NCBI RefSeq assembly: GCF_900111565.1
Contig: NZ_FOIK01000001.1
Span: 1,767,309-1,831,308 of the forward strand
DNA: 64,000 nt
From: Paenibacillus sp. NFR01
GTDB taxonomy: Bacteria; Bacillota; Bacilli; Paenibacillales; Paenibacillaceae
Direction of reading: 5' to 3'
The first letter of the stretch is position 1; each line of letters opens with the position of its first letter. The position numbers and the translations under genes were made by a program. This document shows positions 37,901 to 45,397 of the stretch, one piece after another. Below the pieces are notes generated by a model. The model searched no databases. It was not told the origin of the DNA and saw only the letters and a program-made list of their open reading frames with translations.

Positions 37901-38673
37901 AGCAGCGTATCCCACTGGTTCAGCGGATGATCCTTATGCTTCAGAGAGGTATACAGAATGCCTGTGGTACGAACGCCCCAGGCATCGAAAGCGCTTTCCA
38001 CTTGGCGCCGGTATTCGCGGATCGGAATCTCGTCCTCGCGGTGCTTGTCAATCTGGTTGATAATCAGATACAGCGGCTTGCCCCAATCGCTGAGCGTCTT
38101 GGCGAAAGCCAGGTTGTTCTCGGACTGGACATGATTATAGTCCATGACATAGAAGACCACATCGGCCAGATGCAGCGCCGAATGGGTGGCCGCCCGGTGT
38201 CCGTCGTCGGTAGAATCGACGCCCGGGGTATCCATAAGCACCCCGCTCGTGCCAAGCAGTGGAATCGGGGCCCAAATATCGATGGCGGCATAGTCCTCGC
38301 CACTGCGGCAATAGGCCTGCAACCGCTGCGCCGCCGCTTCCGGCGAAGCCGTATGCAGCTCCTGCGGTTGAGCGCCGCCTTGGGGGTGCAGCAAGATGCG
38401 GGGCTGGCCGCTGCGGATGGAAACAACGTTGCTGCTGGTCGGAACAGGCCCCGACGGCAGCACCCGGCTACCGCATAGCTCATTGATCATACTGGACTTG
38501 CCTGCAGAAAAATGCCCGCAAAAGGCCAGAGTCAACTCGCCCGACGCCTCTTTAACGGACAAATCCTGAATAACCTGCTCCGCTCCCTGCTGATTCCAGC
38601 GCTGCAACAGCGCTTGGAGTCCGCCTAAAGAACGGTGTCTAAGGGACAATGCTTCTATTGGCTTCATATTCAT
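34999..38673 (-). CDS. dynA: Double dynamin-like GTPase (DynA type)
   Basis: A 1224-residue protein made of two fused dynamin-like units, as in Bacillus subtilis DynA (about 1190 residues), which bridges and fuses membranes and protects them under phage or antibiotic stress. The first GTPase has G1 GHFSAGKSS (about 53-61), G3 DTPGVDS and G4 NQID. The second has FGAFSAGKSS (about 636-645), DTPGADS and VNASD. Helical regions follow each GTPase. The linker before the second unit is very rich in Ala, Arg, Gly and Pro and is markedly GC-rich. ATG 38673 follows GGAGG. Confidence 0.9.
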   Translation of the reverse strand: MNMKPIEALSLRHRSLGGLQALLQRWNQQGAEQVIQDLSVKEASGELTLAFCGHFSAGKSSMINELCGSRVLPSGPVPTSSNVVSIRSGQPRILLHPQGGAQPQELHTASPEAAAQRLQAYCRSGEDYAAIDIWAPIPLLGTSGVLMDTPGVDSTDDGHRAATHSALHLADVVFYVMDYNHVQSENNLAFAKTLSDWGKPLYLIINQIDKHREDEIPIREYRRQVESAFDAWGVRTTGILYTSLKHKDHPLNQWDTLLQIISQLLKIKDELLQFSISASAYHMGDAVLAEIDGESRDEREAWQEASGGESEAVLEQKLRSLNEEQALLGEMPEQARAGLRGALDALLGSGNLMPADVREAAGAYIESRSPGFRGGLFATAAKREKEREKRLAAWHRLQQREIEAQLEWHLLAAVRQWAEGLELWEEGAEQALKAGLPVYTPELLAAAVKPETGGTGDALLNFCRMLAAEIKAAYRRAALAFGDTLLAQQLPPLLAARGAELAQREAALRLQAGAAAALAAAARAAAARAQELAAQLPPRLALAPGRLPGAGDPPDAAAARAASQARPPQAAAAGSAAPGWGAAASPAGGRRRLGEAAAVLQAAAETLRGEPAMASAARSLAARAESLAAGRFTLALFGAFSAGKSSFANALLGEEVLPVSPHPATAAVGRILAPEGEYAHGMAVVRLKSREEAWEDIVHAFGVLQLPEPQPQTWIGAAESLATAHTHPSALPHAGFLRAAARGWAEAEPQLGTVQTVGLAEYRRYAAEESVSCYVQGIDLYYDCPLTAAGIVLVDTPGADSLHARHTGVTFGYMKNADAICFVTYYNHAFSKADRSLLAQLGRIKDSFTLDKMFFVVNASDLAADEAELAEVTGHVASNLRANGLPNPRIFPLSSLLGLQGKTQNDRGRYEASRLGAFESALAEYAGGELPRLALASAKESLDSAVQRAEEWRQLALMEGDRRLEEERRFQAKRSRAELRLAALPQDDRPQRELRREGEELLYHVRQRIGFALGRFFQESFHPSLLREENGKLKEAFTACGRELERSIQRELEQEWWATTLRLEAAGRRFADTAAASAAAELDIPLRELGLQAGAEQRWPVPDSLSGRLEPVDWAGLWSHFKSPRHFFEGQGRADLRAEAEPLLKEAVAIASSVQEEALLAFYAASLRTALADAASRLHEALAEEEEALNALAKGGEAAQHWQTLAAELRRQEQEFQNMMNLEV

Positions 38674-38770
38674 CCATTCCACCTCCGCCGTAACATGTAC
38701 AAGTTCCTGCGAATTATGTAATTAAAATAAATATATCTTAATTCAAAAGTAAAAAACATTGTCTATTTTG

Positions 38771-38826
38771 ACAAAAAAAGATGTCTTCTCCGCCAGTTCC
38801 TGTGGAATGGCAAAGAAAACATCTTT
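38771..38826 (-). terminator. Terminator of the small 88-residue gene
   Basis: The minus-strand stem AAAGATGT/ACATCTTT (38826-38819 with 38784-38777) is followed by a T run, 28 nt after the stop. Confidence 0.7.
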
Positions 38827-38853
38827 GGGGTCTGTAAAATGTAAGGCTATCGC

Positions 38854-39120
38854 TTACGCTGTTTCCAGTACAGGCAGCAAGATTTCAAACACTTTGCCAT
38901 GCTGCAGAATGGTCAGACCGCGGGACTTGTCCTTCATGACGACCACTTCAGGCTTCTGCGCCATGCGCTCCAGGTAATGCTCGGGAACATCGCCGGAGTG
39001 GCTGATCGTGATGCCTTCCACTTCCTGCTCTTCGTTTTCTTGCAGCGGGTTGTCCACCACGCGGTCGAAAATATCGGAGAACGCCTCAAAATTGTCCGTG
39101 TAAACAGAAATGCACTTCAT
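38854..39120 (-). CDS. Small conserved-type hypothetical protein
   Basis: An 88-residue acidic soluble protein with no signal or membrane segment and no family I can name. The pattern of beta strands and helices (MKCISVYTDNFEAFSDIFDRV, EVEGITISHSGDVPEHYLERM, PEVVVMKDKSRGLTILQHGKVFEILLPVL) looks like a compact alpha/beta domain. AGAGGA precedes ATG 39120 and a terminator follows, so it appears to be a real monocistronic gene. A structured repeat copy lies 73 bp upstream. Confidence 0.75.
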   Translation of the reverse strand: MKCISVYTDNFEAFSDIFDRVVDNPLQENEEQEVEGITISHSGDVPEHYLERMAQKPEVVVMKDKSRGLTILQHGKVFEILLPVLETA

Positions 39121-39192
39121 CTCATCCCATCCTCTTCTTCGTCTCTATATTAGGTTTAATCAAAATTCAATTAACAGCTTTAATGTCACTCC

Positions 39193-39322
39193 GGAGAATG
39201 TTTGGACTTCCAGCCGCTGTTGTCTACTGATTTCTTATATTGTACCACTTATTGTACCACTGGCACGGTTAAATCCGTAGACAAAGGCGATCGCATACGC
39301 TCCTACACTTCCAAACTTCTCC
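39193..39322 (+). repeat. Structured intergenic element, copy with GTCTAC stem
   Basis: Outer stem GTTTGGA (39200-39206) with TCCAAAC (39310-39316). GCTGTT (39216-39221) is followed directly by GTCTAC (39222-39227), which pairs with GTAGAC (39277-39282), then AAAGGCGA (39283-39290). The apical loop contains a short direct repeat TTGTACCACT. Confidence 0.75.
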
Positions 39323-39368
39323 TGCAATCCTTTCGCTGTAAATACTTTTAATTTAACTAATATAGTTT

Positions 39369-40046
39369 TTATTTGTTCTTTTGTTCACTAGCTTTCCTGA
39401 TCGTCGACGTTTTCATACGTTTTTTGCCTTCCTTGCAAACGTCCAGCAAAGGGCATACTTGGCACTGCGGATTCTGCGCCTTGCAATGATACCTGCCGAA
39501 GAAAATGAGCCGGTGATGCGTCAGCGTCCACTCTTCGCGGGGGACGGCCTTCATCAGCTTTTTCTCCACTTCCAGCACAGAGTCGTCTGCGCCGGCAAAA
39601 CCGAGTCTTTTGGCCACCCGCTCCACATGGGTATCTACGGCGATCGCCGGAACCCCGAACGCGTTGGAGACCACGACATTCGCCGTTTTGCGGCCGACTC
39701 CCGGAAGCGTTACGAGCAAGTCATGCGACTGCGGCACTTCGCCGCCATACTGTTCAACGAGAATCGCGCACATACTCTGGATATGCTTCGCCTTGTTGCG
39801 GAACAGGCCAATTCTCCGGATGTCTCCCTCCAGCTCCTCCAAAGGAACGGACAAATAATCTCGGGGAGTCTTGTATTTGCGGAACAGATCCTCGGTTACC
39901 TTATTTACGGTTGCGTCCGTACATTGGGCGGACAACAGCACGGCGATCGTCAGCTCAAAGGCATTGCTGTGGTTGAGCTCGCAATGCGCATCGGGAAACA
40001 TTCCGCCCATCGTGTCCAGAATGTGGCGGACCGCTGCGGCTTTCAT
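39369..40046 (-). CDS. nth: Endonuclease III (DNA glycosylase/AP lyase)
   Basis: A 225-residue base-excision repair enzyme for oxidised pyrimidines. The helix-hairpin-helix is LPGVGRKTANVVVSNAFG, containing the catalytic Lys region. The catalytic Asp is in AVDTHVERVAKRLGF. The iron-sulfur cluster motif C-x6-C-x2-C-x5-C is intact (CKAQNPQCQVCPLLDVC). ATG 40046 follows GGAGGGG. In Bacillus subtilis nth adjoins dnaD; here dnaD is about 15 kb away, so that linkage is broken. Confidence 0.95.
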   Translation of the reverse strand: MKAAAVRHILDTMGGMFPDAHCELNHSNAFELTIAVLLSAQCTDATVNKVTEDLFRKYKTPRDYLSVPLEELEGDIRRIGLFRNKAKHIQSMCAILVEQYGGEVPQSHDLLVTLPGVGRKTANVVVSNAFGVPAIAVDTHVERVAKRLGFAGADDSVLEVEKKLMKAVPREEWTLTHHRLIFFGRYHCKAQNPQCQVCPLLDVCKEGKKRMKTSTIRKASEQKNK

Positions 40047-40070
40047 AACGTTCCCCTCCACGGTAAGTTC

Positions 40071-40113
40071 AAAAAAAACGTCCTGATGCAGGTTAACCCC
40101 GCATCAAGACGGT
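40071..40113 (-). terminator. Terminator of the SLH-protein gene
   Basis: The minus-strand stem CGTCtTGATGC/GCATCAgGACG is followed by eight T residues, about 30 nt after the stop. Confidence 0.85.
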
Positions 40114-40141
40114 GTAACACTTGGAAAAACAGCCTCAGTCC

Positions 40142-42886
40142 TTATTGTTTCACGACTTCAATAACGACGTTATTGTTGAAATACAACATAATATTATCAT
40201 TTTCTTTGAGAGATTGCACGGGTAATGTCGTGTCACCTTGATGAATATATACGTTGTTTGCCATTGGGAACTGGTTGTTCTCGGTCAGGTTTGCCCGTTT
40301 GACAGTCAGCACGCCGTCATCGATACGGGAAAGCGTCCGGCTGGCTTTGGTCAATACGCGAACGGTGATCACGCCGTCTGCATCCTTACGGACATCCGCA
40401 CGGTCTCCTGCCGTAAGCCCGGCCAGTCCCGTAGAAGTGACGCCATCGCGAATAATGCGTACGCCGCTGCTGCTGACCGAAATCGTCTGAACCGCTCCAG
40501 CATAATCTTTAACGGTAAGTGTACCGGCGTTGGCGTCCACCGCCGTCACTTGGCCCAGCGTAACCTTCACGATTTGGATAGCCGACGGGTTGCTGCCGTC
40601 GAATTTGACATTGATGTAATCTCCGGCTTTCAGATCCGTAACGGTCAGCGTTTGTCCCGCTTCATTAGTGATCGGCACTCCGGACGCATAGAACTCGGTG
40701 CTGCCGGAAGCACCGCTGACAACGATCTTGCCGTTCGAGCTGTTGACCGACGTTACAAGCAGCTGTACGGCGCTTGCCGCTTTTAATACCGAGATGGAAT
40801 CCTGACTGCTGGTCAGCATTGCAGTTACCGGAGTATTCAACGCGATGTCTGCGATCGTGGCTCCGGATTTGCCGTACAGATCAATGACTGCCGGCATCGG
40901 CAACGTAACCGTCTGGCCGCTGCTCAGCTTGATGCTAATCGTTCGGCTTGTAGTATTCACTGCGGACAGCGTGCCGCTGTACTTCGTTGTAAGCTCCAGG
41001 GACAAGGTCCGCTGCCCGATGGAGACCACATTGACTCTGACATTTTCGTAAAGTCTGGTACTGAGTGACGCCAGCGTAACAGCCGTTGTACCATCAAAAA
41101 GCAGCTTGGTATTCGAATCCAGCAGCACGACATGCGGTTTGCCGCTGCTGTCTGTAAAGGTCAGCAGCTGGGTTTTAGAAGTGTAGCTGCTGATAACGGC
41201 GCCTGCATATTGCTCGATCTGCCGGCTGAGCACTTCGATTTTGGTGACTTGGTCGCTGGAGTTCAGCGTCAGCTGCACGATATCACCGCCGGTAGCGTCT
41301 GCAACCAAATCGGTCAACGCCGGAGCGGTTATGCCGGAGATCGCAATCACCGGATTCGCCGCTAGCACCTTGGCTTCCTTGGTGCCGTCGGTTTTTTTGT
41401 AAACAACGCTGGAACTGGTCAGCTCGGTAATCGTTCCCTGCACCGTACGTTCTACGGCCGAGGTCACTTCCACCGAGAGAATCAAGTTGTTTTTGATTGT
41501 ATACTTGACGCCATAATTCACTTTCAGCTCCGATGGAAGCAGCTTAGCATTTTGCGAGCTGAACAAAGAGGAGCCATCCTCCCATTTGAAGGTTTCGACG
41601 GTGCCGTCGGCATTTTTGAACGTAATCGTTTTAGCTGTCAGGTCAATCGCTTGAATGGTCCCCGTCGCTGTTTTGTTGACGACCCCGGAAGTGACTTGAA
41701 CCTTCAGCACCTTGTGCGCGCCGCTGTACGTTTCGCGGAGCAAGGTCAATTTGCTGCCAGCCGTAATCGAGGACGCTGTAATGGCATTGCCATTCACGTC
41801 TACAAATTCCGTGTTTGCATCATAGCTGTATTGGTCATAGCCATTGGAGGAATCCAGCCAGATCACGCCGGAGGTCAGCTTGGCAAACACGCCTTCCTTG
41901 CTCTCCGCTTGAACTGTAGGGTCGGTCACTTCAACGTAAACGGCATTGCCTGAAGATCCGATTACCGTGACTTTGGTGTAGAGTTTAAGGTCAGCAAGCG
42001 TAATCTTGCTATCCGATGCCGAGGTGAAATAACCCGTTCCGGCTCCCAGCGTGTAAACGGCAGTCGATACATTGTTGTAGACCGACAATTTGCCATCCTT
42101 CAGCGAGGTGACAATGCCGCTCACCGAATTATCATAAACCGTAGTTGTTTGTGCTTCAGCCCGGCTGAAAAACGTGGCAAGCTGCGCACGGGTAACGGCG
42201 CCCTGCGGATCGAAGCGGTTGCCGTCCAGGCCGTTGGCCAATCCCAGATCGACGGCGGCGTTGACATAACCCCGTTTGTTCGCCGATACTTTCTCGTCAT
42301 CCGCGAACCCGGTCGGTTCACTGGCTACGGCAGCGGCGTCGGCGCTTTTGCCCAATGCCCGTACCAGGAGCTGGGCGATCCATTCGCGCGAAGCTTTGCG
42401 GTCCCCCCAGGAGGTTTTGAGGTTATCGGCGGCCATTTCGGTCGTTTTATCCAGCAGACCTTGCTGGAATGCCAGAATGACGTAATTTTTATAGTAATTG
42501 TTCACTTGAAAATTGGTCGGCAAAACGACGCCCGTCGCGTTGCTTGCCTTGTCTTGAAGCTTCATGAACCGCAGAGCCATCAGAACGGCCTCCTGCTGGG
42601 TTACGGAATCTCCGGGGCGGAACAGGCCGTTGTTGCCGATTACGATGCCTTGCGCCGCGAGTTTGTATACGTGCTTCTCATACCAGGCGCCCGATTTCAC
42701 ATCGCCGAACGTGCCTGCTGCAGCCGCGGCCGTTGTGCTGGTTTGCGTCGTTGTGGTAGTAGCTGCGACTGTGGTTGTATCCGCTGCAAACGCGGCTCCC
42801 GCGCCGCCAAGCACCATCGAAGCGGCAAGAACGGCGGAAGCCGTCATTGACGAGTAGGCTTTAAACGATTTTTTTTGACCGGACAA
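40142..42886 (-). CDS. S-layer homology (SLH) domain cell-surface protein
   Basis: A 914-residue exported protein. A signal peptide ends near residue 35 (GGAGAAFAA). Three SLH domains follow: FGDVKSGAWYEKHVYKLAAQ to about 100, a middle one around NYYKNYVILAFQQGLL, and FADDEKVSANKRGYVNAAVDLG to ARAEAQ near 245. They would anchor it to pyruvylated wall polymer. The remaining 670 residues are Ser/Thr/Val-rich beta repeats (GTIQAIDLTAKTITFKN and similar) of unknown role. TTG 42886 is chosen because GAGGGG lies 9 nt upstream. It may be a structural surface protein. Confidence 0.85.
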   Translation of the reverse strand: MSGQKKSFKAYSSMTASAVLAASMVLGGAGAAFAADTTTVAATTTTTQTSTTAAAAAGTFGDVKSGAWYEKHVYKLAAQGIVIGNNGLFRPGDSVTQQEAVLMALRFMKLQDKASNATGVVLPTNFQVNNYYKNYVILAFQQGLLDKTTEMAADNLKTSWGDRKASREWIAQLLVRALGKSADAAAVASEPTGFADDEKVSANKRGYVNAAVDLGLANGLDGNRFDPQGAVTRAQLATFFSRAEAQTTTVYDNSVSGIVTSLKDGKLSVYNNVSTAVYTLGAGTGYFTSASDSKITLADLKLYTKVTVIGSSGNAVYVEVTDPTVQAESKEGVFAKLTSGVIWLDSSNGYDQYSYDANTEFVDVNGNAITASSITAGSKLTLLRETYSGAHKVLKVQVTSGVVNKTATGTIQAIDLTAKTITFKNADGTVETFKWEDGSSLFSSQNAKLLPSELKVNYGVKYTIKNNLILSVEVTSAVERTVQGTITELTSSSVVYKKTDGTKEAKVLAANPVIAISGITAPALTDLVADATGGDIVQLTLNSSDQVTKIEVLSRQIEQYAGAVISSYTSKTQLLTFTDSSGKPHVVLLDSNTKLLFDGTTAVTLASLSTRLYENVRVNVVSIGQRTLSLELTTKYSGTLSAVNTTSRTISIKLSSGQTVTLPMPAVIDLYGKSGATIADIALNTPVTAMLTSSQDSISVLKAASAVQLLVTSVNSSNGKIVVSGASGSTEFYASGVPITNEAGQTLTVTDLKAGDYINVKFDGSNPSAIQIVKVTLGQVTAVDANAGTLTVKDYAGAVQTISVSSSGVRIIRDGVTSTGLAGLTAGDRADVRKDADGVITVRVLTKASRTLSRIDDGVLTVKRANLTENNQFPMANNVYIHQGDTTLPVQSLKENDNIMLYFNNNVVIEVVKQ

Positions 42887-42980
42887 TGGATTGTTCCCCT
42901 CTCTAATGTTCCATATAAATGTGTACAAACATATATTCGCCGTTTATCCGGTGTATTCCTGCCAGGAAGCGGAAAACGGC

Positions 42981-43040
42981 TTTAAAGAAAACCGGACCCC
43001 GCCCTACGCAAACATCCATCCGTTCGCGTCTGGCAGGGTC
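42981..43040 (-). terminator. Candidate terminator of the GerMN gene
   Basis: On the minus strand GACCCTGCC (43040-43032) can pair with GGCGGGGTC (43003-42995), followed by CGGTTTTCTTT. One mismatch and a long loop make it weak. Confidence 0.4.
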
Positions 43041-43062
43041 TATCTTGCTTACGGCGGATGGA

Positions 43063-43698
43063 TTAAAGTCCGCTGTTGTCTCTGGTCATCGGATGCTCAA
43101 GGTCCACATGCCCCATCAAGCTCTCCACTTGCTCGCCGTCCACCAGAACGTCCAGCGACTTCACGTCATCGAACTGGAAGAAGGTTTTGGCCAGTGCGCT
43201 GATCGCCAGCGCTTCGCCGCCGGCGCCGAGCTGCGCTTCATCCGGCTTATGAATGTTCAACGTGACTTGCCCGTCCTTGAAGTCAAGCTTCAGCAGCTCG
43301 ATTTTGCTCCACAGCGGAACCTGCTGCTCGGATGTGCTGGTCTGCAGCGCCTGATATGCTGCGGTGTATTTCTCTGTATCGTCCGCAAAGCTGATCTCCG
43401 CCTTGGCGGCTACGAGATCCGATTGCTCCGGATCGGTATAATACACATCGATCGTCTGGCTTTGCTTTGCTTCCGGCGTCGGCGCGGCGGTTGGCGCCGC
43501 CGTGTCCGCGCTCGCCGTAGGCGACGCCGTTGCTTCGGCATTCGCCGCGCTGGCGTTATTGCCTCCTGCGCCGGTAACCGTTTCGCTGCCGGCCGCGCCG
43601 GCGTTTGCCGCCGGGGCGGCCTCCGGTTTATTGCCGCAGCCTGCAACGACAAGAAGCAGCAGCGCCGACAGGCCGACAATAGTCAGTTTTTTATACAT
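43063..43698 (-). CDS. GerMN-domain lipoprotein
   Basis: A 211-residue lipoprotein. The lipobox LLLVVAGC ends at about residue 21. A long low-complexity Ala/Thr/Pro/Gly/Asn linker (about 22-80) precedes a GerMN domain (about 85-205: QTIDVYYTDPEQSDLVAAK, VPLWSKIELLKLDFKDGQVTLNI, ALAISALAKTFFQFDDVKSLDVLVDGEQVESLMGHV). GerM-type proteins act in sporulation and germination; others are general envelope proteins. ATG 43698 has GAGGGGG 9 nt before it. Its leader is highly structured (43739-43852). Confidence 0.87.
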   Translation of the reverse strand: MYKKLTIVGLSALLLLVVAGCGNKPEAAPAANAGAAGSETVTGAGGNNASAANAEATASPTASADTAAPTAAPTPEAKQSQTIDVYYTDPEQSDLVAAKAEISFADDTEKYTAAYQALQTSTSEQQVPLWSKIELLKLDFKDGQVTLNIHKPDEAQLGAGGEALAISALAKTFFQFDDVKSLDVLVDGEQVESLMGHVDLEHPMTRDNSGL

Positions 43699-43738
43699 CA
43701 ACAATTACCCCCTCTAGATGAATACGGGCAGAAAAAAG

Positions 43739-43852
43739 GCAAAGTTCGGCTTGTCCCGGCGCAAAACCCGGGCCGATATCCCCCCGCGGACGCGGGAGCC
43801 AACTCCTTGGTAGCGGGCTGATAAAACCGGCTTTGCGGCTTTTTCCTGCCGC
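43739..43852 (-). ncRNA. Multi-helix leader upstream of the GerMN gene
   Basis: A closing stem GCAAAG/CTTTGC (43739-43744 with 43831-43836) encloses three hairpins: CCCGG/CCGGG (43755-43772), CCCGCG/CGCGGG (43783-43796) and CCAA/TTGG (43799-43810). A separate GCGGC/GCCGC hairpin (43835-43852) shares two bases with the closing stem, so the two compete. The arrangement resembles a riboswitch or protein-binding leader, but I cannot match it to a named class. It could also end the amidase transcript. Confidence 0.4.
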
Positions 43853-43862
43853 TTGGCTGCTG

Positions 43863-45278
43863 TTATAATCCGAGATATTCTTTGATGCCGCTGACAATTC
43901 CTGCTGCCACTTTGTTCTGAAGCGCTTCGGTGAACAACTTCGCCTCGTCGCCTTTATTGCTTAAATATCCGACCTCCAGCAGCACCGCCGGCATGGTCGT
44001 CTCCCGGATAACATGGAAGTTGCCGTAACGTACGCCGCGGTCGCTGAGACCGGTTGCCTGAACCAAATATTTGTGCATCACCTTCGCTAAAGGGATGCTT
44101 GAATCGCGCTGGTAATACGTTTCGGAACCGCTCGCGGCCGCTGAATTGCTGCTGTTTGCATGTACCGAAATGAAGAGATCCGCTTTCAGGTTGTTAGCCA
44201 TTCCCGCCCGGTCCTTGAGTTCCAGGAACGTATCGTCGCTGCGGGTCAGCACCACATCCACTTTGTTCTCTTTCTTGAGCAGCTCGGCCGCTTTCAGAAT
44301 TACAGCCAGATTAAAATTCTTCTCCAGCTTGCCGGTAACGCCGATGGCGCCGGAATCCTTCGCCCCGTGCCCTGCATCTAGTACGACCAGCTTGCGGCCG
44401 TTGTTTCCAGGCTGCGTTGAGGTGTCACCGGAGCTTTGGGCATTCAAATCGACGACGATCAGCTTGGAGGCATCGCCCGACACTTCAACGCTGTAATCCT
44501 TGGGCTGATTTAAATCGATGACAAAACGGACGGTATAAGGCGTGGTACTGAACAGCGAATATCTCACTCCACTGACATCCGGGTAATCCGTTATGGTCAT
44601 CTTGCCATTCAGGTTCGGATCTAGCTCCTGCCCCGTTCCGAACACGTCGGAGAAGGTCGCATAGGGCAGATCAATGATAATACGATCCGTTCCCAATTTC
44701 GATACTTTCGGCGTTACATTCCCGTCCAGTGCAATCGTCAGCCGGTTTTCGTTGAAGCTGATGCCGTTGACCTTGGCGATCGATCCGGGATCGACTGCCG
44801 GCTGGCCGCCGGAACTTCCGCCCGTGCCGGTGTTACCGCCCGTGCTCTCCGGGGTAATGATATTTACGACCTTCTGGGTATTGTCCCAGTCGACCTTCAA
44901 ACCGAACTGCTCGCTGATAAAGCGGATCGGCACGATCGTCGTGCCGCCGCGCAGCAGCGGGGCGTTCGCCAAGATCACGGTTTGGTCGTTAACCGAGGCT
45001 GTCGTTTTGTCGACCACCAGCTCAATGGTCTTGCCCGAATTTTCGATCCGGACGATTTTGTTCTGCTGATTCCAGGTGACCTTGTACCCAAGGTTCTCGG
45101 CAATCATTCTTAGGGGGACCATGACAGAGCCATTTACGTTCTCCACGGGCACATCCTGCCCCGCGGTCAGTTCCTGGCCGTCCAGAACGATTTTGTTCGC
45201 TCCGGCGGCTGCATGTCCATGTTCCGGCAATACCAGAACAAAGATCAGCAGCAAAAACATAAAAGCAAATTTCTTCAT
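43863..45278 (-). CDS. N-acetylmuramoyl-L-alanine amidase with copper-amine-oxidase-N and AMIN domains
   Basis: A 471-residue exported wall hydrolase that cleaves the lactoyl-peptide bond of peptidoglycan. The signal peptide ends about residue 24 (HGHAAA). A copper-amine-oxidase N-terminal-like domain (about 28-140: IVLDGQELTAGQDVPVENVNGSVMVPLR) is followed by a Gly/Ser linker, an AMIN domain (about 170-280) and Amidase_3 (about 298-471). The zinc ligands are in VLDAGHGAKDSGA, LEKNFNL and SVHANSSNS, and the catalytic Glu in LLEVGYLSN. The adjacent upstream gene is a paralogue with the same layout. Confidence 0.93.
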   Translation of the reverse strand: MKKFAFMFLLLIFVLVLPEHGHAAAGANKIVLDGQELTAGQDVPVENVNGSVMVPLRMIAENLGYKVTWNQQNKIVRIENSGKTIELVVDKTTASVNDQTVILANAPLLRGGTTIVPIRFISEQFGLKVDWDNTQKVVNIITPESTGGNTGTGGSSGGQPAVDPGSIAKVNGISFNENRLTIALDGNVTPKVSKLGTDRIIIDLPYATFSDVFGTGQELDPNLNGKMTITDYPDVSGVRYSLFSTTPYTVRFVIDLNQPKDYSVEVSGDASKLIVVDLNAQSSGDTSTQPGNNGRKLVVLDAGHGAKDSGAIGVTGKLEKNFNLAVILKAAELLKKENKVDVVLTRSDDTFLELKDRAGMANNLKADLFISVHANSSNSAAASGSETYYQRDSSIPLAKVMHKYLVQATGLSDRGVRYGNFHVIRETTMPAVLLEVGYLSNKGDEAKLFTEALQNKVAAGIVSGIKEYLGL

Positions 45279-45397
45279 TCTTCACCTCTAAGAATCTAGT
45301 ATTCCGCCAATGTCTGGCGTTCGTGATGATAGGGCCTTGGACAGCCTGCGACATTGTTTAGACGCCTGAATTCCTTAAAAGTTGCGATTTTATTCCA

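Noticed and set aside
39240..39262. CRISPR-like or regulatory direct repeat TTGTACCACT
   Set aside because: Only two short copies, inside the apical loop of a structured element; no spacer array.
43739..43852. Cyclic-di-GMP (GEMM) or cyclic-di-AMP (ydaO) riboswitch
   Set aside because: Short matches such as GGCAAAG and CGCAAAACC on the plus strand recall GEMM, but there is no GNRA tetraloop and no downstream plus-strand gene, and the ydaO hallmarks are missing on either strand.
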